Under the pieces are notes generated by a model that was not told the DNA's origin, did not search any database, and saw only the letters and a list, made by a program, of their open reading frames with translations. Positions 20,852 to 32,312 of a stretch of 64,000 bases of DNA are shown one piece after another. Every line of letters starts with the position of its first letter. Position 1 is the stretch's first letter. Origin of the DNA: Craterostigma plantagineum (Eukaryota > Streptophyta > Magnoliopsida > Lamiales > Linderniaceae); the NCBI GenBank assembly GCA_027422505.1, contig JAPQWV010000051.1, positions 5,113,501-5,177,500 of the forward strand. The letters run 5' to 3'. Made by a program: the position numbers and the translations under genes.

Positions 20852-23834
20852 ATGGTGCGAACGTTGCTTGGGAAACTAGCGAATCGATCTGTTGCGGTCG
20901 CCGGGAAATGGCAACAGCAGCAGCTTCGCCGTCTCAACATACACGAGTATCAGGTGAATGAAATTCGATGCACACATATCCAATTTGTTTGGAGGATTGC
21001 TTTAGATAAGAAGTCTTCTGTTGAGAGAAATGATCAGAAAATGTTTCATTTGGATGTCGAGCAATGGAGATTTCTGAAAATTTAAGGTCAAATTGACCAT
21101 TTTATGTTTTTGTTATTTCAGTTTATGATTATGAAGGTATGGTTTTAAATATTAGGGAGCTGAGCTGATGAGCAAGCACGGAATAAATGTTCCTAGAGGT
21201 GTTGCCGCGGGATCGCTCGATGAAGTCAAGAAGGCGTTGCACGAAGTTTTTCCAAACCAGAGTGAGGTAATTATACTTTTTATGAGATTGTAATGGATCA
21301 TGTGTAAGAATTATTAGTTGAGTCGAGGCAAATTTTATGTTTTGCCAACTTCGAATTTCAGGTGGTTGTGAAGTCTCAAATTCTTGCTGGTGGTCGAGGA
21401 TTGGGAACATTTAAGAGTGGATTACAGGGTGGAGTCCATATTGTGAAGGCAGACCAAGTAGAGGATATTGCCGGTATAGCATAATTTCTCATATTACTAC
21501 ACAGGTTCAATAGGCTTAGTTATCAGTTCCCCTCAGTGCCGACCTCTATTGATCGTCTATTTTTAAGGCCCACTTGACATTTTGTTTCTGTTGTATCACG
21601 AGCACCTGGAATCAGTGCCTTTGACTTCTAGATTCAGATGTGTTTATGTTAAGTAGTGTCGATTATTAGCAAATTTGGTATATATTTGTTGTCTTTTCGA
21701 TCAATTTGAAACAAGTAGCTTGATCTCACCCATTTAGTGGAAGGGAGAGATGATTAATTTTCTTTTGCTTTCAGTGTGGAAGGGGTTTAAGAACAGTTTG
21801 GTTTCTGGCATCTTTTTTATATGCTCTTATTTCCTCAGGAAAAATGCTTGGACAGATACTTGTAACTAAGCAAACCGGGCCTCAAGGAAAAATTGTCAGC
21901 AAGGTTTTGGCTTTTCTTCTATCTGTATCTCGTCGAGACGTTGAATATATCTAGGAACCTTTTCAAATACTGTCATTAAGTATTTTGACTGTTCGAAGTT
22001 TTTATCTGCCGTTAAAATTCTGTTGTGCGTCTTCTATATCATTAGTGCTGAGATAATTTACCATTTACTTTTCTGTCTATGCACCTCTGTTTAGTTGGTA
22101 TTTTGACTTAAAAGTTAAAAGAAGAACGATTGTTGTTGCAGGTATACCTGTGTGAGAAGCTATCTCTTGTGAATGAGATGTACTTCGCTATCACTCTCGA
22201 CCGTAAAACTGCTGGCCCAGTAAGTACTTATCATTTGGTTGCCTTTATATCGAGAGCACTTTTATCAATTATTGTTCGATTTTTAGTTTAATATCTTTAT
22301 GAGTTGAGAAAGTGTTCCATTCTTGTATCTTGCAGATCATCATTGCCTGTGGAAAAGGTGGAACAAGTATTGAAGATCTTGCAGAGAAACATCCAGAATT
22401 GATTGTGAAGGTCATTCCATTTTCTCTATGATTTTCAACTGGAATAGAAAAACAGAACTACCAGAATTTACGACTAACTTACTCAAAGACCTGGGTCTAC
22501 TTCTGTGATATTTGTTGCAGCGCCTTTTCCTACTTGCTCTTTCTGACTTTTAATGTGTTGTACCAGGTGCCAATTGACGTTTTTAAAGGAATTACTGATG
22601 AAGATGCTGCCAAGGTAGTTGATGGTCTGTCACCTACAGTAGCCGACAAAAAAGCATGTATGGAACAAGTAAAGAAATTGTACGAACTCTTCTGTAAATG
22701 CGACTGCACATTGCTCGAGGTGAAAATGTTATTTCCTTTTACCTAACTTGGTTTGAGTTATGCATTATGAGATGGCTCGAATTCCTTCATGATTTTGACA
22801 CTATCAAACAGATCAATCCCATAGCCGAGACTGCGGATAATCAGTTAGTGGCTGCTGATGCAAAACTCAACTTTGATGACAATGCTCATTTTCGGCAGAA
22901 AGAGATATTTGCTCTTCGGGATCCAACGCAAGAGGATCCTCGTGAGGTATTAATCCCGACGAAGTTCATGAAAAATCGAACCTTTCGTGGATGTATTACT
23001 TTTGTTCCATTTTTCATATTGAATTGACCAAATTTTCAGGTGGAAGCTGCCAAAGCCGATTTAAATTACATCGGTTTAGATGGAGAAATCGGTTGCATGG
23101 TGAATGGTGCTGGACTAGCCATGGCCACTATGGACATTATTAAGTTACACGGGGGAACGCCTGCCAATTTCCTTGATGTGGGAGGGAATGCTTCCGAGGG
23201 CCAGGTATGTTTTTTTGTCTCTTTTATACGTTTGGATTTTATAACTTAGCTTTATATTATTAATCTGATGATATGATTTTGGGTTGTAAAAAGTTGGGAA
23301 AGACAGCCATGGCTGATATATTCGTATATTGTTTTTTCAATGGTTTAGGGTATCTATAAGTAATCCCAATATGGTGGTCGTTTTTTCGACAGGTTGTGGA
23401 GGCGTTCAAGATTTTGACTTCGGACGAGAAGGTGAAGGCCATTCTCGTGAACATATTCGGAGGAATTATGAAGTGCGACGTAATAGCCAGTGGAATTGTG
23501 AATGCTGCTAAACATGTAAAAAGAGCGTTCATCACTTCATTAGCATGTTTTATGGCTAATTCTGGGAATTACTCTTCGAAATTTTATGAAATTCCTCGCA
23601 CTTTTGTCACAGGTTCAACTCAAAGTACCCGTGGTTGTGCGTCTCGAAGGAACAAATGTCGACCAAGGAAAGAGAATCCTAAAGGTTAGTGATTCTCATC
23701 TTTCTAATAGGAAATTTGTACAAAAACTTACGACGTTTTTCTCTCAACTAACGTAGGAAAGTGGAATGACTCTGATCACTGCTGAAGACTTGGACGATGC
23801 TGCTGAGAAAGCAGTGAAAGCCATATCAAGCTGA
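20852..23834 (+). CDS. Succinate-CoA ligase [ADP-forming] subunit beta, mitochondrial
   Basis: The beta subunit pairs with the alpha subunit to convert succinyl-CoA to succinate with nucleotide phosphorylation in the TCA cycle. Twelve exons join in frame with GT-AG introns: 20852-20953, 21156-21266, 21362-21473, 21839-21903, 22142-22219, 22336-22410, 22567-22719, 22812-22946, 23040-23204, 23393-23515, 23613-23684 and 23757-23834. The product is 422 aa, against about 421 in Arabidopsis At2g20420. Residues 1-27 are basic and Ser/Gln-rich, a mitochondrial presequence. The conserved domain starts at LNIHEYQ (28-34). The ATP-grasp Lys/Gly loop is [11 protein letters not shown] (81-91). Asn234 and Asp248 match the Mg-nucleotide ligands. 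The CoA-ligase domain contains [13 protein letters not shown] (295-307) and [10 protein letters not shown] (352-361). The gene appears intact and functional. Confidence 0.97.
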
Positions 23835-24187
23835 GTATTATTACGTCTTTTTCCAGCGTAAGTTTGAGTTTTTCTCTGGGTTTTTTAATTAAAATCTGTG
23901 AAGCATGAAGATTCAATTATATTGCGATGTTATGATACGCATATGGGATTTTAATCCCTACAACTAGTTTTGTTGCTGTATTTCGGCTTGATTTCTAAAC
24001 AGTCAATAATACACGAAATGAACATAAAAGATTGTTGCCCAGTTAATAGATTTGTCGGTCATTAGTTGTTGGTTGTTCGTTAGGGATATTTGTTCCTTGA
24101 AAAAATTTGGAAATATTTGCTTCCATTCGTCTCAACACACACTGATAATAGAACCAGTCGTAGTATACCTTTGTATTTGATTATCCG
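23835..24187. other. 3' flank of the succinyl-CoA ligase gene
   Basis: This holds the 3' untranslated region and A/T-rich spacer. No distinct element was recognised. Confidence 0.4.
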
Positions 24188-25636
24188 TTAGACCATCGCC
24201 AACCGAGAAATTTATTCCCAAATCTAAATTCATTCTCAAACTCAAAATGCAGTAATTTTTTTCAATCCTCAAGCCAATTTTCAAACTCAAAAGATCATTC
24301 TTGTAATATTCTCTTCTATATCCATATAATTCATAACTTCACAAATTAGACCACAATAACTGTCTAAATTCGATTGGAAAATTTTATTATAACTAATATA
24401 TTTCACTAAAATATTATTATCAATTTTAATATAATTCACTAAAAAATTATTTATTAAATTTTCATTTACAAAAATTTATTTATAAATTTCACCAACTTAA
24501 ATAATAAACAGAAAAAGAACAATAGAAAAGAAGTAAAGAAATAAAGCTTTAAATTAGGAAAAAAAAAAGAAAGAAATAACAAAGGAAAAGGGAAAACGAA
24601 AAGAAATATATAAAGCAAAAAGCATAAAGCTTTGTCTCTCTGTACATCCCCATCCAACCTCTCGAAAGTCCGGGTAAACGGAAAAATATTCATAATACAT
24701 AAATAAAACAAAGAAAAAAAAAAGAAAGGACCTTTTTGCAAATTAAAAACATCGACGCATCCTCTCCGTTCTGACGCAATAGGCGATTTAATGAGGAAAG
24801 CGGAAGTATAATGGCATTTTGGGTTTGGTTTTTGGGGTGTCGGTGTGAGAAGTTTTACTCCTTTTTTTGAGATTTGTACTATTGGAGATGCCCTTATAAG
24901 ACCATTTCCAACTATAGTGCAAAAAACACAAAAAAAAAAAAAAAAGAACTCCTAAAATAACTCCAACCGAATCCAAAATCTAGCACAAGGATTTTGTACT
25001 ATCTCTCTCCTCATAAACGCATGGATGCGTTTGAACGCATAATATGCGTTTTAAATTTAGTAATTTCATTTAAAGTCATTTTATTTGTTTTAGTAATTAA
25101 AATATCCATATAAAAAATACTCCCCCCGTCCCATAAGATTATGGACATTTGGGTATCGGCACGAGAATTAAGAAACTTAATATTTAATAATATAGTGTGT
25201 TGAAAAGGTAAAAAAGTGTATAATTTGGCACGTCTTTTAAGAATATTTAATATTATTATATTGATTGTTTGTGATAGATTTTTTGCTAAACATGGAAGTG
25301 TAGAAAAGAAGTGGGACGCCCGATTTAGTAAAATGTACAAAAACTTTTGGGACGGAGGGAGTAATAAACTATATATAAAAGGTAAGCAGAAAGTTCTTTA
25401 AACCTATAGAATTTACTACCAATATTTTTTTATTTATTTAGATGTAATATGCTATTAAAATATTAATTTTCTTTGAAGTTAAAAAATATGTGGGCATATT
25501 GAAAGTTGTAAAAGTTTGTCTAGAAGTACTATTTTAAAAATAGTCCTATGAGTTTGAAAATGAGTTTATCGGACTACTGCATTTTAAATTTGACAATGAG
25601 TTTGAATTTGCGTGCGATTCCTTTGTCGGTTGGAGG
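24188..25636. mobile_element. Nested MITE cluster bounded by long imperfect inverted repeats
   Basis: The outer arms are about 65 bp and roughly 70 percent complementary by eye: GACCATCGCCAACCGAG...AAAATGCAGTA on the left, and the inverse of GAGCACCTCCAACCGAC...AAAATGCAGTA on the right. The short flanking duplication is probably TA or TTA, but this is weak. Inside lie a second pair of ends with the same GAnCATnTCCAAC style near 24880-24980 and a Stowaway MITE at 25120-25361. No transposase gene is present. Superfamily is uncertain (PIF/Harbinger or similar). Confidence 0.5.
25120..25361. mobile_element. Stowaway (Tc1/mariner) MITE
   Basis: It is 242 bp with terminal inverted repeats CTCCCCCCGTCCCATAA and its counterpart ending GGGACGGAGGGAG, flanked by TA on both sides. 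This is the classic plant Stowaway signature. Confidence 0.9.
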
Positions 25637-26664
25637 TGCTCTACGTGAGCATTGCGTTTGGTTTTGGTAACACAAATCGCATAGAAGCCGGAACGAGTTG
25701 GCCTATTTACTACCACATGGATGTTTAAAGTTTAATGTCCGAAAATATATGTTTCGGAAACTCTTATTGCATGTGTATTTTGACAGATCGTACCTCAAGC
25801 ACGTATTGGAAATTCTTTTCTTTTCTTTTTTTTAACGTAGAAGTTATGAACTTTGGACTTGCATGATCTTGAATGTTGGCGTGTATTGTGAACTGACATG
25901 CTTCGAAAATAATTGTATCCCAGGTATATATATCTATATATGTATATAATATATAGATATTTCAAACCATCGAAAATTAGGAAAACTCATTTTATCAATG
26001 CAATATAGAACATGGTAAAAAGAAATGTGAATCTAAGCAACAGATGCTTTAGGGTGTATCTGTTTCATGGAAAGTAGTAGGAAAAAGAAAAGGAGAAGAA
26101 AAATTGTTTTCGTGTTTGGTTGATCAGATAAATACGTAAGGAAAAAAAAAAGAAAAGAAAAATTTGATTTTTTTATTTGAAACTAAGGAAAACTAATTTC
26201 CTCAACAAATGATGCGGAAAACGAAAGAAAAACTTACGGAAATTATTTTCTCCCTCGTTTTCTTTTCACCCTAATTTCCTCAAACCAAACATAGTGTTAC
26301 TAACATTTTACAACACTTCCATAAACAAAAGCCACATAGAGTAAAGTACGTACACAACGCAAGAAAATTCACATTTGAATCCGAAAATCCACATATATAT
26401 ACCCTTGAGATGATCCTATATATTATTACCAAACCCTTCAAACAAACAAACAAACAAACAAACAGCTAAAGGAACTAACAAACATTCTCTGCTTCAAAAC
26501 ACACTTTCCTTTCTTTCTTCGCTAGGGAATCTGCAGCAACAAAAAAAAAATTCTTCCTTGGATCACCTTTGAGTTGTGGGAATGAGCAGGACGGTTCAAT
26601 TCAAGGAAAACCACAGCACGCAAGTAAAAAAAAAACATACCAATAATTAACAATTGTCTTTCAT
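25637..26664. other. Spacer with a possible MITE and an (AAAC)n microsatellite
   Basis: At 26043-26305 the ends AGGGTGTATCTGTTTCATGG and the inverse of TTTGAGGAAA-type text are partly complementary, a weak MITE candidate. About six CAAA repeats lie at 26440-26463. The last about 150 bases are probably the 3' untranslated region of the RIC gene on the minus strand. Confidence 0.4.
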
Positions 26665-28062
26665 TCATGGAAGCAGCTCTAGGCCGCCGCCCGACTCGTG
26701 GGGCCCACCTTCCTCGTTGATGGACTCTTTCGACCTCGATCGGTGGCTCGAGCCCGCGTCCTTTGACTTCTTTCTCCTCGACTTCTTCGGAATGTCGGGT
26801 AAACCCCTCGAAGGCAATTCCATGGACACCAATGAGCCGCCGCCCGCCGACGGCTCGTGCTCGCCCGAGCTGAAGGTTCCTTCTTCCTTTTCCTTGTCCT
26901 TTGAGGATCGGTTCGACTTAACGCTTCCCTCCGAGGAATCCTTCGAGGACCTACGCCTCGGCCTCGAGGAGGACGAAGAAGTCTCTTTCTTCTTCGGCGA
27001 GTCGGCCGAGTTGGTCTCCTTTGAGGGGCGGCGGCGGGAGGATTTGGGCACATCGGGCAGGTCCCGCGCCGGAGACTCACTTCCTTTGTTGATGCATCTC
27101 TTCGAATCTTTTTGCACGAGTAATGTTATAGATCAGTTTAGGGGAACGCCGTTTTTGGTACTGGACGTTTTTTGGTACACCATGTTTTGGAATGACACTT
27201 TTTTGTCCATAATGTTGGCAGTTTTGTGACGTTTTGGTCCCTCGATTAATTTAATTAACAGTTTGGATGGAATTACGAGTCGGACCAACAAATATTACTG
27301 GTCAGATCGGGCCAGTCCGAAATTTTGCAGGCCGAATGACAAAATTACGACACGATCAGCAAATTTGTGCCCGCTCAGCCGTAACTCCATTCAACTAATG
27401 GTTAAACTAGCCCAATGACCCAACGACAGATATTCGGGAACATTTTGGGATAAAGGTGGCATCTCAGGACGTGTAGGACCAAAAACGCCACCGAAACCGA
27501 AACATTGATGGACAAAAAATGCCGTTTTCCCTATCGGTTTCATATAGAATGAATCATCATGGGATAACTATGCTTAGCCCCCGGTTTATAAGAATACAAA
27601 GAAATGGAACCTGAAGAAACCCATTTGATCTCCTCGACGTCCTCTCGGGTTTCTCCGGGGAGGCCTAACGGCGCCGATTGGAAGCCTCCCGTCGGCGATT
27701 TGTACTCTTTCATCTAGCAATTTTTTTTTACGAGTTGGGATTAAAAAAAGAACGAAAAAAAAAAAAAGAAGTTACAGAAATTTGAATTTAAAACAACAAG
27801 CCGATCGAACCCAAGTTGCGGAATCTCTCGATGGTCCATCCCATCCTATGTGGGCCACGTGCTTTACGTCTGTTGGAAAACCGATCTGAATCTCGTCTTC
27901 TTTTTCTTCCTCTGCATTATTCGTTTCATTGCAGTTTTCAACGTTACGTATGATTCTTCCGACGTTATTAAGATTGAGGACGAAAAGAGAGAGATTGCGC
28001 TCACCGAATATGTGAGAAATGTATCTGAGGCCTTTGAAGAGGCCTTTCATCTTAGTAGTCAT
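26665..28062 (-). CDS. ROP-interactive CRIB-motif protein (RIC10/RIC11-like)
   Basis: RIC proteins are plant effectors that bind active ROP/RAC GTPases through a CRIB motif and steer polarity, cytoskeleton or hormone responses. Four exons on the minus strand join in frame: 28062-28005, 27911-27811, 27713-27611 and 27107-26665, all GT-AG, giving 234 aa. The start chosen gives MTTKMKGLFKGLRYISHIF, the usual RIC N-terminus; an upstream in-frame ATG at 28149 would add 29 residues lacking that style. The CRIB motif IGFPTDVKHVAHIG is at residues 29-42. It is followed by EYKSPTGGFQSAPLG, and the last exon is Ser/Arg/Lys-rich with two related boxes, LPDVPKSSRRR and LPDIPKKSRRKK, probably basic membrane or nuclear targeting segments. 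A MITE sits in intron 3. Confidence 0.88.
27138..27533. mobile_element. MITE-like element in intron 3 of the RIC gene
   Basis: The ends GGGGAACGCCGTTTTTGG (about 27141) and the inverse of the right end, GGGAAAACGGCATTTTTTG, are complementary with a few mismatches. It fills most of the 503-bp intron and leaves both splice sites untouched. The target duplication could not be fixed (TTA or TA). Superfamily unknown. Confidence 0.5.
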
Positions 28063-28665
28063 CTTCTCGTCGTCTTCGTCTTCCTTGTCTTCTCTTTGAG
28101 TCAAGGAACTTGCATGGATTCTTAGGGGAAATTTAGATGAAAATACCATCGCGAAAAGATGAAAAGATTTACAAGGTTTTTCTTCACGAAATAAGATAGT
28201 TATAATCCCATAGAATCAATGCAGATCCATGCAAAAAGAGAAAAAAGAAAAAAGAAAAAAAAAATGAGTTTCTCTGAACCAATACTCAAGAAAAGTCCCT
28301 CTGTTTTTCTCTAAGGATTTTCTTGAAATACTGGACGCAGAGGGAGACTAGAATGAAGATTGGTTAATGTCTCTCAATATCCTCTTTATTTTCCTTCCTT
28401 CCTTTTGCTATAAAAAAAACGAAAAGGAAAGAAAATGAAAAGGAAAGAAAATGAAACAACCCGAGACAAAATGTTGCAAAAGCGAAGCCTCTAGTTGATG
28501 GTTGGTTCATAATGAATAAAACCTTACAGCCGTCGAATATTCAGCCAACGAAAAAGGACAATGTTATATACTAAGAATAGTCACAATGAAAATCGATTCT
28601 GCAATGCAATAACAAGATTATTATGTAATCGCCCAAGTCTATATAGTTCTGACTTTGCTACCAAA
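28063..28665. other. Spacer between the RIC and GLTP genes
   Basis: The RIC gene's 5' leader on the minus strand, with a purine-rich and poly-A tract at 28235-28264, and the short 3' region of GLTP1 share this interval. No other feature was recognised. Confidence 0.4.
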
Positions 28666-30273
28666 TTAAGCCTTCAGAGAATCCATTCCCACGATCGCCT
28701 ACATGAAAAGGCACACAAGTTTATCGTTTTATGCGCCGTTGAAGCCAAACAAACAACAACACGGTAGCGAAGAAAGCAAAGTTCATTTCATTTTGGGTCA
28801 CAAACAGAGCAGATGTAGATGGGAGAATTGCATGACAAAAAAGGGTTTACCAAGAATTTGTGATTCTCTTCGAGAAACGGAGAGAAAGTGGTGCAGAATT
28901 TTTCTATATCACTATGCACATCGCTGGAGCCACCTATGACCTCCATAAATTTGTTCCTCTCGGGAGCAAGCTTCATAGCAACCTGAACGAGTTATCGCAT
29001 TTATACGGTTAATCTAACTCATAAACAGAATGTTATTACCAGCCTATAACCTTTCGGCTATAACCTTGATTATCCTGGTCAGTAGTAAACACAGTTGATT
29101 TTCAAGTTGTTCAAACACCACAACTAACATCTAGTATGACACAGAAGATCTTATACGTTTTTCTTTTTAACAGAGGGATTCTTCTATAGTCGTAATTGGG
29201 TTTCGAATTAAGATTGAAAGAGAGTTTAAACAGATATATTACAATATCGGGTAGAAAATTTACTGCGGAATTACCGTGAAGCTTGAACTTGCTATCCAAT
29301 TATGCCACTTTTTCAGGGTCTTTGAGTAGGAGTCGGTACAAGCTTGAGACGTACTCCAGTCTGGATGTGCAATTAAATTCCTGAATAACTCAACCAAGAA
29401 ATCCATAGCCCTGTAAAACATGACAAAAGACATTTGTTGCGATTGAAATAAACATAAACACTCTTTATCGTAGTAAAACAGATATTATTGCAAGTGAATA
29501 AAATGCCGTAATAATAAAAGACAGAGATACACAGCTAAAAATTTGGCTCACCTTGTCAGCCAGAGAAGACCATTGGTGCAACTAGACGAGCCTTTGGCTG
29601 TCTTAGCATCGAGCTCTTCTTGCACCATGCTGTATAAATTGCAATATTTTTCTGGGCTGACATGGTACTTGTTCTCCAACCTCTAAAGTAGATAAAATAA
29701 CCAAGGGTGTCTCATTACGGCCGTTATACCAGAAGTGAAGAGAGATAATGAAGTTATTTAATGGTTGAAAATCAACATGAAGGAAGAATAACTCTCACAG
29801 TTATATTGCCTCCAATATCAGATTTGACAAGTGCCATGGCCGCTCCAAACTTATCTGCACAAGGCAATACTATACTTTGTCACCGCATCAATCTACGAAT
29901 GTGAACGAATCTGACTAATTCAATCAATCCCTTTATTCAATAGTCCATCAAAACTAGACAATACCAATACATTGAGCACCTAGGTAGAGGTGAAGGTGGA
30001 AACTCAATATAGTTAAGCAGACAACATAGATAGACCAACAAAAATATAATCCAAATCTACAGCATTACAATGCCTGGTAATTCTAGTTCGATACAGAACC
30101 TCCTTGTACAAAAAAACGCGATAAATTTGCACAAAGCAATCAAATCGTAAAGTACCTATAACAGGGAGAATAAGTTTGCACACGTCCAGGAATGGCTTAG
30201 TCAGCATTACTCCATTCTCCGATTTGATATGCTTCATTCCTTCCAGCGCAGGGTTGAACACTGTCTGCTCCAT
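28666..30273 (-). CDS. GLTP1: Glycolipid transfer protein 1
   Basis: GLTP-fold proteins carry glycosphingolipids between membranes in the cytosol. Six exons on the minus strand join in frame: 30273-30156, 29854-29799, 29682-29552, 29410-29275, 28982-28851 and 28698-28666, all GT-AG, giving 201 aa, close to Arabidopsis GLTP1 (At2g33470). The N-terminus (MEQTVFNPALEGMKHIKSE) and the ends of every exon follow that family. Sugar-headgroup residues are in place: Asp52 and Asn56 in SDIGGNI, Trp99 in GLLWLTR and His138 in KKWHNWIA, matching Asp48, Asn52, Trp96 and His140 of human GLTP. The 11-codon last exon gives the usual C-terminus, VGMDSLKA. If intron 5 is retained, translation ends 20 codons into it (stop at 28788). 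The gene looks intact. Confidence 0.95.
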
Positions 30274-30929
30274 CCTATACCTGACTACGATCAAAATTTG
30301 TGTAAGAATGAATCTTAAGAAGGCAGATATGCGTAAATTAAGTAACTTTCCGTATGAATTTGATAGCACAGAAAAATGACTTATATTTCATCTTCTTAGT
30401 CTTTTAACTAGAAAACAACGAACAGATAAGATCTCAGTCTCACACAGAGTAAATCACCACTCCTGACATTAACTCACACTCCTCAAAAGCATCCAACATA
30501 GTCGATGAAAAAGTTGGTCCAGCATAAAATAAAAATTGCTGAAGCAAAAATTTCAGCATCAATCAATAATCCGGCTAGGATTACAATCGATCGTCAATCA
30601 AGCCATGAACCGATCTAAGCAATAAACATAAGAAATAAAGTTACGGAGCCTTCAAAGAATCGACGTCGTTTATACAACAAAACACGTAGCAACTCACCCG
30701 ATTACCGATCACTAATTTGGCAGAGAGAATGACAAGAAAGGCATAGATATAGATTAACATTTATACCTTAGATTAGGACCTTCGTAGTCTGTTCCGAGCT
30801 CACATCGAAGTACGATTCTCTATCAGCTGTGATAGTAATAGCATTCACGTTGTGTTACGCCGAAATTAGTCATAGACCGAGTTTTTATTATGTTTTGTTT
30901 ATCTTATATAATTATAAAAAGGTGAATCT
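30274..30929. other. Upstream region of GLTP1
   Basis: This is A/T-rich, with a possible leader exon near 30780-30840, where pyrimidine-rich sequence on the minus strand suggests a transcription start. I cannot place the promoter. Confidence 0.35.
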
Positions 30930-31370
30930 ATAGAAAATACCCAATTGGATAAAATTTTTACACATAGGTACCCATGTCAGAAAATTTTACAGAGAGGTAC
31001 CCAATTTAATTTTTACCAGTTTCTTTCGTCGTGTCGTACCTTCCTGTGTGTATATTGCGTACCATAACACGTTGATATAGGGTACCTAAATATAGCATAC
31101 GTCAAACCTACGGCATATCTTTATTACATAGAGCGTACCTAAATATAGCATACGTCGTACCATTTTCTGTTATATAGGGTACCCAAAGGTGTTGATATAG
31201 GGTACCCAAATGTGTTGTATGGTGTACTTTCGGGGATTGGGTACCTATGTGCAAAAACTTTATTCTGTTAGGTACCTACATATAAAAAAATCCTGACAGG
31301 GTACTAGATTACAAGTGTTTATCCAAATAGATACTTATGTGTAAAGACCCCTAAAATAATGTATGTGCCA
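30930..31370. repeat. GGTACC-rich dispersed repeat, copy 1
   Basis: This stretch is studded with GGTACC and GGGTACC and closes with TCCTGACAGGGTACTA and GTAAAGACCCCTAA. A related copy lies at 45040-45455 with the same opening (TTTTACAGAnAGGTACCC) and closing text. The two ends are loosely inverted (AATTGGATAAAA against ATTTGGATAAAC), so it may be a MITE. No coding sequence. Confidence 0.6.
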
Positions 31371-31516
31371 TAACATGTTGATACGTGTCCAATAATAATT
31401 AAATAATATGAATTTTAAAATAAATAGGTACCATTAAAGATTACCAAGTATCACACAATAACTAAGACATAACGTTTGTATTTTTTTAACATACAGTAAC
31501 TACATATATTTGATAT

Positions 31517-31542
31517 CGTGCATTTCACGGGTAAAAAACTAA
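31517..31542 (+). mobile_element. Possible Helitron 3' terminus
   Basis: A short hairpin, CGTG-CATTT-CACG, is followed by a purine run and CTAA, then T. This fits the CTRR end of a Helitron. No 5' end was identified, and the hairpin is only four pairs long. Confidence 0.3.
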
Positions 31543-31823
31543 TATGCTAGTATACAGAAGTAAATGTATATCAAGTTTATCTATTTAAATAAATAATGTC
31601 AATCTCAATAATGTTTTTCTGTACTTAGAACAATTTTTCTCAAAAATAATGTATTTAGGAAATTTTTTTAACAAAAACTTGTTTAGTGCAATTAATGAGT
31701 TCCACCTATAATGAGCCGTCTGGCAGCATATCGCCTCGGACAGAGCCGACTAGCTCGAGTTTGACAACAATGGTTGGTACTTGCGAGAACAACGTGTGTT
31801 CTTCTGCGTTGATATAATTTTAT

Positions 31824-32312
31824 CCTAATGTACGAGACATTAGCGTATTTTGTCCTCATATTTCGATGTCATTTTTTGTCCTCAATATTACAGATCCTCG
31901 GTCATTTTCGTCATACGATTATTTAATCACTAATTCAAATTGAATTTAATACGTGTGAGCACATGATTTCATTTAGTCAACTAAACCCCTATAACTTATC
32001 TTCTTATTGGACGTACACGTCGGTGAGGATTACACAACTCATTTAATCAACTTATAGGTCAACAATCATTCTCTAAAGTGATGTGTAATGATGCTCACAT
32101 TCGTTTATGTCGATGAAATAGATGAGTTTTGAGATTTTAAGTCAAGTAAAAGGATATCGTGTGCTCTCACATGTTAAAGTCCGTCTAAACTACCGGTTAA
32201 ATTATCGAGGGCTCAAAAGCAGTGAGTAACACTGGGGGACTGAAAGTGGCATATCGGAATATTGGGACGAGAAAAAGCACATAAAATGTCATTAGCCCTT
32301 TATTTATTGGAA
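31824..32312. mobile_element. Terminal-inverted-repeat element, superfamily unknown
   Basis: The left end (TAGCGTATTTTGTCCTCATA and onward) and the inverse of the right end (ATGTGCTTTTTCTCGTCCCA and onward) align over about 50 bases with gaps. It is about 490 bp with no ORF. TSDs were not resolved. Between it and the Helitron-like end at 31542 there is only A/T-rich spacer. Confidence 0.45.

Noticed and set aside
26654..27229. 191-codon plus-strand ORF over the RIC gene
   Set aside because: It is the antisense shadow of the Ser/Arg-rich last exon of RIC; the minus-strand exon splices in frame to a CRIB domain, the plus ORF to nothing.
28788..28982. Reading the GLTP exon straight to the stop at 28788 as the normal C-terminus
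   Set aside because: A GT donor at 28850 and an AG acceptor before 28698 give the family's usual last exon.
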